DNA of 64,000 nt from Sphingobacterium corticibacter (GTDB lineage: Bacteria > Bacteroidota > Bacteroidia > Sphingobacteriales > Sphingobacteriaceae). Position 1 is the first letter of the stretch. Every line of letters begins with the position of its first letter. The notes beneath the pieces were generated by a model. That model was not told where the DNA came from, did not search any database, and saw only the letters and a list, made by a program, of their open reading frames with translations. Of the stretch, positions 54,837 to 62,604 are shown one piece after another. The position numbers and the translations under genes were made by a program. The stretch lies in assembly GCF_003076635.1 (NCBI RefSeq), contig NZ_QDKG01000002.1:248001-312000 (forward strand). Reading direction: 5' to 3'.

Positions 54837-56024
54837 ATGACTTTAGCAGATTTTTTTCAACCGATAATCCTTTCTGAAATTACGTCTACGACAGATTTTC
54901 TTAATTCACAACTCGGCAAAACCATCACACGTTACGAAGAAAGCTTCCCTGATTTGGAGGATGCCGATACCAGACCGCATCTGGCTATTGTGGGCGTGGA
55001 AGAGGATCGCGCCGCGGTGAATAACCGTGGAACTGCGAAAGCACCGAACGAAGTGCGTAAGCATTTGTATGAACTCTATGAAGGCGATTATACGCTACGC
55101 ATTGTTGATTTAGGAAATATCAAAGCAGGTGCACGTATCGAAGATACATACGCGGCACTACGTAATGTGGTAGAGGAATTGGTGAAAATGCAGATCGTAC
55201 CCGTGATTATTGGTGGCGGACAGGATCTGACCTACGCACAGTATCAAGGTTATGAAAATCTAGAGCAAAAAGTTGAGGTAGCGGTGATCGATTCTCGATT
55301 TGACCTAGATCAAGAAAGTGATGAGAATACGACCTTGAACTCCACGACATATCTTAATCACATCATCTTGCACCAGCCAGATTATTTATTTAGCCTGAGC
55401 AATATCGCCTATCAAACGTATTTGGTGAGCAAGGAGTCAATCAACATGTACAATAAGTTGTTTTTCAACACCATGCGCCTTGGCGCAATTACCGGAAAAC
55501 TGGACCAGTCCGAACCCTTGATCCGCGCAGCGGATATGGTGAGCTTTGATATGGGTGCGATTCGCGCTTCGGAAGCAGGTGGCAATGCGAATGCAACACC
55601 GAATGGATTATATGGCGATGAAGCTTGTCAGCTAGCGCGCTATGCGGGCATGTCCGACAAATGTTCGTCGGTGGGATTCTATGAGTTCAACCCAACATTC
55701 GATCCAATGGGACATAGCGCGATGTTGGTCGCTCAGATGATTTGGTGTTTTGTAGATGGTTTCTATTCGCGTAAGGGCGATGCGCCAATGTACCCGAAAT
55801 CCAATTATATTATCTATCGCACTTCATTAGAAAGCGACGACTATGAATTGGTGTTCGTGAAGAGTAAAAAATCAGATCGTTGGTGGATGCAGGTTCCATA
55901 TTTCGGTACCAAATCGGTGAACGAACGATTTTTCTTGGTTCCCTGCCGATACGAAGATTATCAATTGGCCGTAGATGGCGAAATGCCGGATTTGTGGTGG
56001 CGTACACATCAGAAGTTACAGTAA
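54837..56024 (+). CDS. arginase/agmatinase/HutG-fold protein with degenerate metal site
   Basis: A 395-residue ureohydrolase-fold protein of the type labelled formimidoylglutamase in Bacteroidota. The three metal motifs are recognisable but altered: GGGH is GGGQD (Gln129), DAHxD is DSRFD (Asp152, Arg154, Asp156), and SFDxD is SFDMG (Asp238 kept, Gly240). At least three of the six usual manganese ligands are replaced, so classical dinuclear hydrolysis is doubtful. It has no signal peptide and no his-utilisation genes nearby. A near-consensus -7 box (CATCTTTG, 54776-54783) precedes it. Confidence 0.85.
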   Translation: MTLADFFQPIILSEITSTTDFLNSQLGKTITRYEESFPDLEDADTRPHLAIVGVEEDRAAVNNRGTAKAPNEVRKHLYELYEGDYTLRIVDLGNIKAGARIEDTYAALRNVVEELVKMQIVPVIIGGGQDLTYAQYQGYENLEQKVEVAVIDSRFDLDQESDENTTLNSTTYLNHIILHQPDYLFSLSNIAYQTYLVSKESINMYNKLFFNTMRLGAITGKLDQSEPLIRAADMVSFDMGAIRASEAGGNANATPNGLYGDEACQLARYAGMSDKCSSVGFYEFNPTFDPMGHSAMLVAQMIWCFVDGFYSRKGDAPMYPKSNYIIYRTSLESDDYELVFVKSKKSDRWWMQVPYFGTKSVNERFFLVPCRYEDYQLAVDGEMPDLWWRTHQKLQ

Positions 56025-56035
56025 GTGTTTTTATT

Positions 56036-56061
56036 CAAACTTTTTCTTGATAAAAAGTTTG
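56036..56061. terminator. hairpin after the arginase-like gene
   Basis: CAAACTTTTT (56036-56045), loop CTTGAT and AAAAAGTTTG (56052-56061), 12 bases after the stop. The stem is AT-rich and not followed by a clean T-run, so termination is plausible but not strong. It resembles the hairpin inside the 223-bp repeats. Confidence 0.5.
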
Positions 56062-56161
56062 GCAAAAATCAAGACTGCGTCCCTTACTGCTACCAGTCCT
56101 CAGAAATCCTAAACAAAACCACGAAGTGCTCAGCGCAGCTAAATAAACTCGCTACGCTCAA

Positions 56162-56384
56162 ACAGATTTTTGTTCTTTACGGATTTGCTTTCAGACGGCT
56201 GGACGTAGTCGGAACGCTAGGTCGGTTGAATCAGTAACTTTCCAACTCATAAAATGCCGCATTAGCGGATTGGCAATTGCACTAGGATGCACGGACGTTG
56301 TGCCAATACGGTCAGCGGCGAGGTTTTTGCATACTTTTTTACGGAGAAAAAGTATGAGCCCGCCCGGCTCGAGGGCAAGCACAA
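56162..56384. repeat. 223-bp tandem repeat, copy 1
   Basis: Runs from ACAGATTTTTGTTCTTTACG to GGGCAAGCACAA. It contains ATTGGCA ... TGCCAAT (56269-56275 and 56301-56307) and a 10-bp hairpin CATACTTTTT/AAAAAGTATG (56330-56356), followed by GAGCCCGCCCGGCTCGAGG. No plausible coding region: short frames across it lack start context and repeat with the unit. Confidence 0.9.
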
Positions 56385-56607
56385 ACAGATTTTTGTTCTT
56401 TACGGATTCCTTTCAGACGGCTGGACGCAGCCGGAACGCTAGGTCGGTTGAAGCAGCAACTCCCCATTCCGTCAAAATGCCGCCTTAGCGGATTGGCAAT
56501 TGCACTAGGATGCACGGACGTTGTGCCAATACGGTCAGCGGCGAGGTTTTTGCATACTTTTTTACGGAGAAAAAGTATGAGCCCGCCCGGCTCAAGGGCA
56601 AGCTCAA
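56385..56607. repeat. 223-bp tandem repeat, copy 2
   Basis: Same length and order as copy 1. The right-hand 120 bases are nearly identical. The left part differs most (ACTCCCCATTCCGTC where copies 1 and 3 have ACTTTCCAACTCAT), with one deletion balanced by one insertion. Confidence 0.9.
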
Positions 56608-56823
56608 ACAGATTTTTGTTCTTCACGGATTTGCTATCGGACGGCTGGACGCAGCCGAAACGCTAGGTCGGTTGAAGCAGTAACTTTCCAACTCATAAAA
56701 TGCCGCATTAGCGGATTGGCAATTGCACTAGGATGCACGGACGTTGTGCCAATACGGTCAGCGGCGAGGTTTTTGCATACTTTTTCGCGGAGAAAAAGTA
56801 TGAGCCCGCCCGGCTCGAGGGCA
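56608..56823. repeat. 223-bp tandem repeat, copy 3 (slightly truncated)
   Basis: Ends at GAGGGCA, seven bases short of the other copies, where a heptamer repeat begins. It is closer to copy 1 than to copy 2 in the variable left part. The hairpin spacer reads CGCGGAG where the other copies have TACGGAG. Confidence 0.9.
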
Positions 56824-56879
56824 ATACTAACATCTCAATACGCAATACTAATCTCTCAATACTAGATACTAACATCTAA
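56824..56879. repeat. degenerate heptamer microrepeat
   Basis: Eight consecutive 7-base units: ATACTAA, CATCTCA, ATACGCA, ATACTAA, TCTCTCA, ATACTAG, ATACTAA, CATCTAA. They also form a 21-base higher-order unit repeated 2.7 times. The array ends two bases before the ggt stop codon. Confidence 0.8.
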
Positions 56880-56881
56880 AA

Positions 56882-58573
56882 TCAATACCCCCTCGCTACA
56901 TCATCCCCGCGCGGATCTGCGCCAGTTTGCAATTTACCATTAGGCAACACAATAATATTCTCCACGCGACCGATATTTCCACGTTCGTGGAATTTGTAAC
57001 CAGCTTGCTCCAAGCTTTTGCGTGTATCAGCTTTGATAGCGGCATCTTCCACATCAATCTGATCGGGCAGCCATTGATGATGAAATCGCGAAGCAGAAAC
57101 CGATTCTTGCGCGTTCATCCCGTAATCGATCACGTTGGTAATGGTTTGAAATACCGATGTAATAATCGTAGAACCTCCTGGTGTCCCGACGACCATAAAT
57201 AGCTTACCTTCTTTCTCCACGATTGTTGGCGTCATCGAACTCAGCATGCGTTTATTTGGCGCAATAGCATTGGCCTTGCCGCCAACTAGGCCGTATAAAT
57301 TAGGCACGCCAGGTTTCACCGAAAAATCGTCCATCTCGTTGTTTAATAAAAAACCAGCGCCTTTTACCCACACGCCAGCACCGTAAGCGCCATTCAAGGT
57401 AGTGGTGAGCGAAACCGCATTGCCCTCTTTATCGACGATACAATAATGCGTCGTTTCTTCCGACTCGTAGCCCGCAAATTTAGATGCCAAAACTTCGCTG
57501 CTTGGTGTCGCTTTGGCGAAGTTGATTGCTTTCATGCGCGCTTTATTACGGTCATTATCCATCAATTCCTTCATCGGCACGCGATGAAAATCCGGATCGC
57601 CCATGTGCGTCGCGCGATCTGCGTAAACCCGTCGTTCGGCCTCTACAATCACGCGTACCGCGGAATCACTTTGAAAACCCCAATCGGTCAATGGATACAA
57701 CTCCACCGATTGCAATAAGGCAATTAGCGCCGCACCGCCACTCGATGGTGGTGGCATAGAGATCACGCGGTGACCGCGATACATTCCTTCTACTGGTTTG
57801 CGCCATACGGCTTGATAATTCTCCAGATCCGCTTTGCTCATAATACCGTTGCCACGCTGCATTTCTTTCACAATATGATCGGCGGTCTCGCCTTTGTAAA
57901 AACCATCCCGCCCTTCATTCGCTACGCGCTCCAAGGTGCTAGCCAATTCGGGTTGCTGAAATACATCGCCCTCTTTCCATGCTTCGCTACGGATAATCGC
58001 TGCGCCATCGACATTGAGTTTCGAAAAAAGCTCCTGATGTTTATTAAATTCGGCGGCTTGCATGCTCGTAATTTGAAAACCTTCTTTGGCGAGTTTAATG
58101 GCTGGCGCAACGAGGGCTTTCCAATCCATCGAGCCATATTTCTCGTGTGCAGCAACCATTCCAGCAACGGTGCCCGGTACGCCTGCAGCCAGCTGTCCAT
58201 ACAGGCTTAAATCTGTAATCGCATTCCCGTCGGCATCCAAGTACATGTCTTTGTCAGACTTTTCCGGCGCTTTCTCTCGAAAATCTAATGCATCTACATT
58301 GCCGTCATGACTTCTGTACAGCATAAAACCACCACCGCCGATGTTGCCCGCATTAGGATATACGACGGCCAAAGCAAATTGAACCGCAATAGCCGCATCA
58401 ATGGCATTACCGCCCTCTTTTAAGATTTGCACACCCACATCAGACGCCAATGGATGAGCTGCGACGACAGCACCGTGTTCGAATTCGTTTGTTTGTGCGG
58501 AATGCTGATTGTTGGAGTTCTGACACGAACTGAACAACAAGAACGCTATTAATAAGTGAGATAGTATTTTCAT
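56882..58573 (-). CDS. ggt: gamma-glutamyltransferase, lipoprotein form
   Basis: A 563-residue N-terminal-nucleophile hydrolase, made as a proenzyme that cuts itself before Thr374 (EETTHYCIVD). It transfers or hydrolyses the gamma-glutamyl group of glutathione in the periplasm. Other motifs are GGGGFMLYR-like GNIGGGGFMLY, LDFREKAP, PPPSSGGAALI, LLNNEMDDF and GTPGGSTIITSVFQT. It carries a lipobox (FSSC, Cys17), so it is membrane-anchored. Its leader and signal-peptide DNA closely resembles that of the ankyrin lipoprotein at 61250. Confidence 0.95.
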   Translation of the reverse strand: MKILSHLLIAFLLFSSCQNSNNQHSAQTNEFEHGAVVAAHPLASDVGVQILKEGGNAIDAAIAVQFALAVVYPNAGNIGGGGFMLYRSHDGNVDALDFREKAPEKSDKDMYLDADGNAITDLSLYGQLAAGVPGTVAGMVAAHEKYGSMDWKALVAPAIKLAKEGFQITSMQAAEFNKHQELFSKLNVDGAAIIRSEAWKEGDVFQQPELASTLERVANEGRDGFYKGETADHIVKEMQRGNGIMSKADLENYQAVWRKPVEGMYRGHRVISMPPPSSGGAALIALLQSVELYPLTDWGFQSDSAVRVIVEAERRVYADRATHMGDPDFHRVPMKELMDNDRNKARMKAINFAKATPSSEVLASKFAGYESEETTHYCIVDKEGNAVSLTTTLNGAYGAGVWVKGAGFLLNNEMDDFSVKPGVPNLYGLVGGKANAIAPNKRMLSSMTPTIVEKEGKLFMVVGTPGGSTIITSVFQTITNVIDYGMNAQESVSASRFHHQWLPDQIDVEDAAIKADTRKSLEQAGYKFHERGNIGRVENIIVLPNGKLQTGADPRGDDVARGY

Positions 58574-58597
58574 GTCTGTTGTTTGCTTGTTGGTATT
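58520..58597 (-). repeat. shared lipoprotein leader segment, copy at ggt
   Basis: 78 bases spanning the first 18 codons of ggt and 24 bases upstream. By hand count about 60 of 78 positions match 61197-61274 without gaps, with start codons aligned. Confidence 0.75.
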
Positions 58598-58734
58598 AGC
58601 TTACAAGTGTATATCCTTTTTGTACAACGGTTCGCGTTACTTCACTACGCGTTCGCTGTGCTGGACTTGACCTAAGGCATCAAGGTACAAAAAATATTGT
58701 TTTGTAACTTGATGGTCTACCAAAGGGGTCGTTA

Positions 58735-59895
58735 TTATTTACTCATTTTACTTTGAGTTTTTAATTCCAGCAAACTTCTTATTCCAATCATTAGGAAAGC
58801 CAAAACGCCAAAAACAAAACCTATCCAAGGATTATAAGCGACGCCTTTGGTCATAATTATCCACCCTCCGATAGTTGTTCCAAGTGTTACTCCCAAATTA
58901 CCAAATGATGTTGCTAAACTATTCGCAAACTCTAAGCTACCAGGTACCGAAGAAATCATATAAGTAGAAGCATTCAAGAAGCTAGGCGAATAAAGAAAGC
59001 CCCAAATACCTATAACCAGAATAGTTGCAAAAGTATTGCCTCCCGAAAAATGCAGGAGAATCGGCGTCAGAATAGTTCCAGAAAGAAAAAAAGCGGTGGT
59101 CTTAGTTACGTTCTTATTCAACATCTTTCCCGCAACCTTCATCGACAAAAGACCAATGACCCCAAAAACAAGCATCATATAACTGATCATGGTATTATCC
59201 ATTCCCTTTGCTTTGTTCAGGTATTCAGCAAAATAGCTGTAAGTAGAAAACCAAGCCGTTATCATAAAGAGATTCATGGCTGTACTAACTATAAAAGTCG
59301 GTTTTGTAAGAATCTTCAATTGGCTTCCATATGACTTCTTTTCTTTGACGGGCATCGGTGGCAATACAAAATAAATGCTTGCCAACGCAATGATACTAAC
59401 GATTGCCTGCACCAGAAAAGAATATTCCCAAGACCACATACTTGCCAGCCAAGTAGCAAATGGAACCGTAGTCACCATCGCAAAGGCAACGCCGCTGAAC
59501 ACAATTCCCATCAATTCATTTTCATGCTCTTTATCTGCCTTGGAGATCGCTACGGCCAAAGCCGTTGCAATGTAGACGGGTTGCAGAAACGCGGGCAACA
59601 CCCGAACCAGCATCAATAACCAGAACGGCGGAGAAAAAAATGAAACCACGCCCGTAAGCACAAAAATAGAAATTGCGGTTACCATTATTTTTTTTCGGTC
59701 AAAACCAGACACCAATAAGGTCATAAATGGTCCGGTGATCGCAATCACCAATGCAAATACGCTTAATAAATACCCTGCCTTATCGATGCTGATACCATAG
59801 TGCTCGGCGATTTGAGGTAAAATCCCAATGACTCCAAATTCGGTGGTAATGATTCCTACAAAACCAAGGCTGCCGATGTATGCATATTTTTTCAT
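58735..59895 (-). CDS. major facilitator superfamily transporter, drug/sugar-efflux type
   Basis: 386 residues with about 12 membrane helices, beginning YAYIGSLGFVGIITTEFGVIG. It belongs to the AraJ/YdhP-like DHA1 efflux group (TEFGVIGILPQIAEHYGIS and SGFDRKKIM, the loop 2-3 motif). ATG 59895 is chosen over an upstream TTG. It is divergent from the HxlR regulator, a common arrangement in which the regulator controls the pump. The substrate is unknown. Confidence 0.9.
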   Translation of the reverse strand: MKKYAYIGSLGFVGIITTEFGVIGILPQIAEHYGISIDKAGYLLSVFALVIAITGPFMTLLVSGFDRKKIMVTAISIFVLTGVVSFFSPPFWLLMLVRVLPAFLQPVYIATALAVAISKADKEHENELMGIVFSGVAFAMVTTVPFATWLASMWSWEYSFLVQAIVSIIALASIYFVLPPMPVKEKKSYGSQLKILTKPTFIVSTAMNLFMITAWFSTYSYFAEYLNKAKGMDNTMISYMMLVFGVIGLLSMKVAGKMLNKNVTKTTAFFLSGTILTPILLHFSGGNTFATILVIGIWGFLYSPSFLNASTYMISSVPGSLEFANSLATSFGNLGVTLGTTIGGWIIMTKGVAYNPWIGFVFGVLAFLMIGIRSLLELKTQSKMSK

Positions 59896-59942
59896 CACAA
59901 TAAGCTCTTTTAAAATGAGCTGCAAAACTGTTGTTTAAATAT

Positions 59943-59950
59943 TACATTTG
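59943..59950 (+). promoter_or_regulatory. -7 promoter element TACATTTG for the HxlR gene
   Basis: Exact TAnnTTTG 45 bases before ATG 59995. Transcription would start inside the first of two direct repeats, as expected for autoregulation. Confidence 0.5.
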
Positions 59951-59953
59951 CTG

Positions 59954-59991
59954 GGTACACCACCATTTGTGAGGTACACACAAATTTGTAA
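59954..59991. promoter_or_regulatory. tandem 19-bp direct repeats, candidate HxlR operator
   Basis: Two adjacent 19-base units, each beginning GGTACAC and containing ATTTGT (59954-59972 and 59973-59991). The second includes the perfect palindrome ACAAATTTGT (59980-59989). HxlR of Bacillus is known to bind two direct repeats. Confidence 0.6.
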
Positions 59992-59994
59992 GTA

Positions 59995-60381
59995 ATGGGG
60001 AAGAGAAAGGAAAATTCAACGAATAGGTTGAATGAAAAAGTCATTATGGAATGTGACTTGATGTATGCGATATGTAAAATAGGTGGGCGATGGAAATTAA
60101 TGATTTTATGCAAACTGGAAAAGGGCAAACTACGTTTCAGTGAGATAAAAAGATGTATCCCAGAGATTACCGAGCGTATGCTTGCCTTACAGCTACGTGA
60201 ACTGGAAAAAGATGGTTTAGTAAAACGTACCGTCTATGCGGAAGTTCCGCCTCGAGTGGATTATGAATTGACGGATATTGCTATTGGTTTAGTTCCCGTG
60301 TGGAGACAGTTGGAAGATTGGGCAGTGCAGCATAAATCGTTGTTGCAAAATGATAAAAGTAAAGTCCATGAAATAGCATAA
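59995..60381 (+). CDS. HxlR-family winged-helix regulator
   Basis: A 128-residue MarR-like DNA-binding protein. The family signature is CDLMYAICKIGGRWKLMILCKL, shown by its IGGRWKLMIL core, then LRFSEIKRCIPEITERMLALQLRELEKDGLV and VPPRVDYELTDIG-type sequence ending the wing. These proteins sense redox or reactive electrophiles through a Cys; Cys residues lie near 20, 27, 39 and 54. It is divergent from the MFS exporter. Confidence 0.92.
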   Translation: MGKRKENSTNRLNEKVIMECDLMYAICKIGGRWKLMILCKLEKGKLRFSEIKRCIPEITERMLALQLRELEKDGLVKRTVYAEVPPRVDYELTDIAIGLVPVWRQLEDWAVQHKSLLQNDKSKVHEIA

Positions 60382-60452
60382 CTTTCATTTGCCTATCACT
60401 ATGATTAAATCGTTTGGCCAATAGCGTCATTATTTAAATACGAATGCCTGCT

Positions 60453-61250
60453 TTAACGTGACTGACCTTTGGGAATCACTACTTTCTCGCCTCTTTCGCG
60501 CATTTGCTCCCGTACTTCAACGGGTGAAAGAGGCGGCCAAGCGATCCCTTTGTCAATAAGCTGATCACGCACTTGCACAAACTGCTCGCGCAAAGGATTG
60601 TTAGGGTTCATCTCTTCAATGGCTTGATATATCGACCAGATGGGCGTTACACCATTGACGGTTGCCAGGTGGATATCAGCTCCTTGCTCAATCAGATAAG
60701 CTGTGATTGCTGGTTTTACGCTTGTCGTCGACTCATACAAGGCTGTGCCTCCCATACTGTCCTGATCATTGATACGAGCGCCGTGCGAAAGTAGCAACTT
60801 CACGTGATCGAGACCGCCAAACACGCCGCGTTGAAGCATGAGTTTTCTACGCGGATAAATATGGTTTGGACTTAATCCGCCATCTAGCATGGCCTTCAAA
60901 AAACGCGTGTCATCATGTTTCATAAATGTCGCCTCCAAGGCACTACCCAACCCTTGCGCAATTTGCTCATCTGGGTTCACACCTAACTCTATCAACGCGG
61001 TGATCGCATCAAATTTTTTATTAAAAATAGCAAACCACAGCAAGTCCATATCTTTTTTGCCTTTCAGCGAAAGGTCTTGCCCTTCTGCGAGTTTTTTAAG
61101 TCGTAGAGTATCTTCCGATTCAATGGCCTTAGCTATCTTCAAGTAGTCATCCTGAAAAAAATCTTCCGCACGGTATTGTTGCATATTGCTCTCGTGCTGA
61201 CAGGAGCTGAAAAACAACACTGCGACTAATATGTGAGCTACCATTTTCAT
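60453..61250 (-). CDS. ankyrin-repeat lipoprotein
   Basis: A 265-residue lipoprotein (lipobox FSSC, Cys17). The mature part holds about four ankyrin repeats, recognisable as DLLWFAIFNKKFDAITALIELGVNPD, DTRFLKAMLDGGLSPN, GGLDHVKLLLSHGARINDQDSMGGTALYES and ITAYLIEQGADIHLATVNGVTPIW, each cited only in part. It resembles ankyrin immunity or periplasmic scaffold proteins, but no toxin gene adjoins it. It is the last gene of the dtd-mazG-ankyrin operon. Confidence 0.88.
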   Translation of the reverse strand: MKMVAHILVAVLFFSSCQHESNMQQYRAEDFFQDDYLKIAKAIESEDTLRLKKLAEGQDLSLKGKKDMDLLWFAIFNKKFDAITALIELGVNPDEQIAQGLGSALEATFMKHDDTRFLKAMLDGGLSPNHIYPRRKLMLQRGVFGGLDHVKLLLSHGARINDQDSMGGTALYESTTSVKPAITAYLIEQGADIHLATVNGVTPIWSIYQAIEEMNPNNPLREQFVQVRDQLIDKGIAWPPLSPVEVREQMRERGEKVVIPKGQSR

Positions 61251-61274
61251 CTGTCTTAGGTGCTTGTTGGTATT
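61197..61274 (-). repeat. shared lipoprotein leader segment, copy at the ankyrin gene
   Basis: Partner of 58520-58597, covering the first 18 codons and the 24 bases upstream, which extend almost to the mazG stop. Confidence 0.75.
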
Positions 61275-61277
61275 TGA

Positions 61278-61604
61278 TTATTTGAGCTTCTCGTTATTGG
61301 CGTGACGATCCGCATCGCGTACGGTTTTCTTTTCCAAGTTCTTTTGCAATGCTTCGGTGAGGTTAATGCCAGTTTGATTGGCCAAACAGATTAATACAAA
61401 AAGCACATCGGCCATCTCATCCGCCAGATTCACCTCTTTGTCGGAAGCTTTAAACGATTGCTCTCCGTATTGACGCGCCATAATGCGCGCTACTTCTCCC
61501 ACCTCTTCCATCAGCATAGCCGTATTCGTTAATTCGTTGAAATAACGAATGCCTGTCGTATTGATCCATTCGTCTACTTTGGTTTGTGCTTGCTCGATCG
61601 TCAT
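61278..61604 (-). CDS. MazG-like nucleotide pyrophosphohydrolase
   Basis: A 108-residue all-alpha NTP pyrophosphohydrolase. Metal-binding acidic motifs are MLMEEVGEVARIM (EExxE type) and LADEMADVLFVLICLA (ExxD type). It hydrolyses nucleoside triphosphates, probably non-canonical ones. Single-domain forms of this size are common in Bacteroidota. It lies 24 bases after dtd and 27 before the ankyrin gene. Confidence 0.9.
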   Translation of the reverse strand: MTIEQAQTKVDEWINTTGIRYFNELTNTAMLMEEVGEVARIMARQYGEQSFKASDKEVNLADEMADVLFVLICLANQTGINLTEALQKNLEKKTVRDADRHANNEKLK

Positions 61605-61628
61605 ATTTATAGTGTTGTGTGTTTCCTA

Positions 61629-62087
61629 TTAAAAATTCTCTTTGTCTTTGGTGTTCATCATAATCGTCACCGGTCCATCATTCTCCAGACTGATCTTCAT
61701 ATCTGCCCCAAAAATTCCTGTTTGCACCGGTTGGCCTAACAGTTCGCTACAGCGCAGAATCATATCTTCATACATGGGCTTTGCCTTATCTGGCTTCGCC
61801 GCACGAATAAAAGATGGCCGATTACCTTTCTTGGTTTGCGCGTACAAGGTGAATTGCGAAATGAGTAATAAGCCGCCGCTCACATCTTGCAGGGAGCGAT
61901 TCATCAACCCTTGATCGTCGGAAAATATGCGCATACTACAAATCTTGGCGGCCAGCCATGCGGCATCTTCGTCTCCATCTGCCTCTTCCACTCCTAGCAA
62001 AACCAATAATCCCTGTTTGATGGCTCCCGTTTCGACACCATCTACATGGCACGCGGCATAATTGACCCGCTGAATGACTGCTCTCAT
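61629..62087 (-). CDS. dtd: D-aminoacyl-tRNA deacylase
   Basis: A 152-residue homodimeric enzyme that removes D-amino acids from tRNA. Motifs are MRAVIQRVNYAACHVDG, ISQFTLYAQTKKGNRPSF (SQFTL) and the Gly-cisPro proofreading loop NDGPVTIMM. It is the first gene of the dtd-mazG-ankyrin transcript. Confidence 0.96.
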   Translation of the reverse strand: MRAVIQRVNYAACHVDGVETGAIKQGLLVLLGVEEADGDEDAAWLAAKICSMRIFSDDQGLMNRSLQDVSGGLLLISQFTLYAQTKKGNRPSFIRAAKPDKAKPMYEDMILRCSELLGQPVQTGIFGADMKISLENDGPVTIMMNTKDKENF

Positions 62088-62099
62088 GGTTTAAAATTA

Positions 62100-62111
62100 G
62101 GCAAATTTGCC
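62100..62111. repeat. palindrome GGCAAATTTGCC upstream of dtd
   Basis: A perfect 12-bp palindrome 13 bases from the dtd start codon, a possible operator. No matching -7 element was found for dtd or groES in this interval. Confidence 0.3.
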
Positions 62112-62286
62112 GAAATGTGAGATGCGGATATCCTGACAGCTTGACACGCAACTTTTGCAGAAATCTGACAACCAGGGAGCAGACTTATGCAAAAATGTCT
62201 CCTAAATATGTAAATCCTGCTTTGGCATAATTGGTGATGCGAAGAATGTATAAACGTAAATAAAACATAAAATAAATAGAATAATT

Positions 62287-62562
62287 ATGGCATTAAGTAT
62301 CAAACCTATCGGCGACAGAGTCGTAGTTGAGGCGGCTCCAGCAGAAGAGAAAACAGCATCAGGAATCTATATTCCAGATACAGCGAAAGAAAAACCTTCT
62401 CAAGGAACAGTGGTAGCAGTAGGAACTGGTAAACCAGATGAACCATTGACTGTACAAGTAGGCGATAAAGTGTTGTATGGTAAATATGCAGGTACAGAGA
62501 TCACGTACGAAGGTAAAGAGTACTTGATCATGCGTGAATCAGACATTTACGCGGTACTGTAA
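62287..62562 (+). CDS. groES: co-chaperonin GroES
   Basis: The 91-residue lid of the GroEL folding chamber. Motifs are [27 protein letters not shown] (mobile loop [10 protein letters not shown]), [14 protein letters not shown] and [18 protein letters not shown] at the end. It is followed after 42 bases by groEL. No CIRCE inverted repeat is present upstream, so HrcA control is not indicated. Confidence 0.98.
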   Translation: MALSIKPIGDRVVVEAAPAEEKTASGIYIPDTAKEKPSQGTVVAVGTGKPDEPLTVQVGDKVLYGKYAGTEITYEGKEYLIMRESDIYAVL

Positions 62563-62604
62563 GTTAAGTTTTAATCGATTATTAGATTTAAGTAATAGCA
62601 AGAA

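Noticed and set aside
56191-56666. Short frames in the repeat region on both strands
   Set aside because: They recur with each 223-bp unit, change length with small differences between copies, and lack start context; treated as non-coding.
58574-58734. Hidden small gene between ggt and the MFS gene
   Set aside because: No frame with a plausible start and protein-like composition; the stretch seems to be plain spacer apart from the shared leader segment.
62218-62245. Possible sigma-54 site TTGGCATAATTGG before groES
   Set aside because: The second half does not place GC at the required distance from GG, and no enhancer-binding regulator is nearby.
62088-62286. CIRCE element for groESL
   Set aside because: No TTAGCACTC/GAGTGCTAA inverted repeat is present in the interval.
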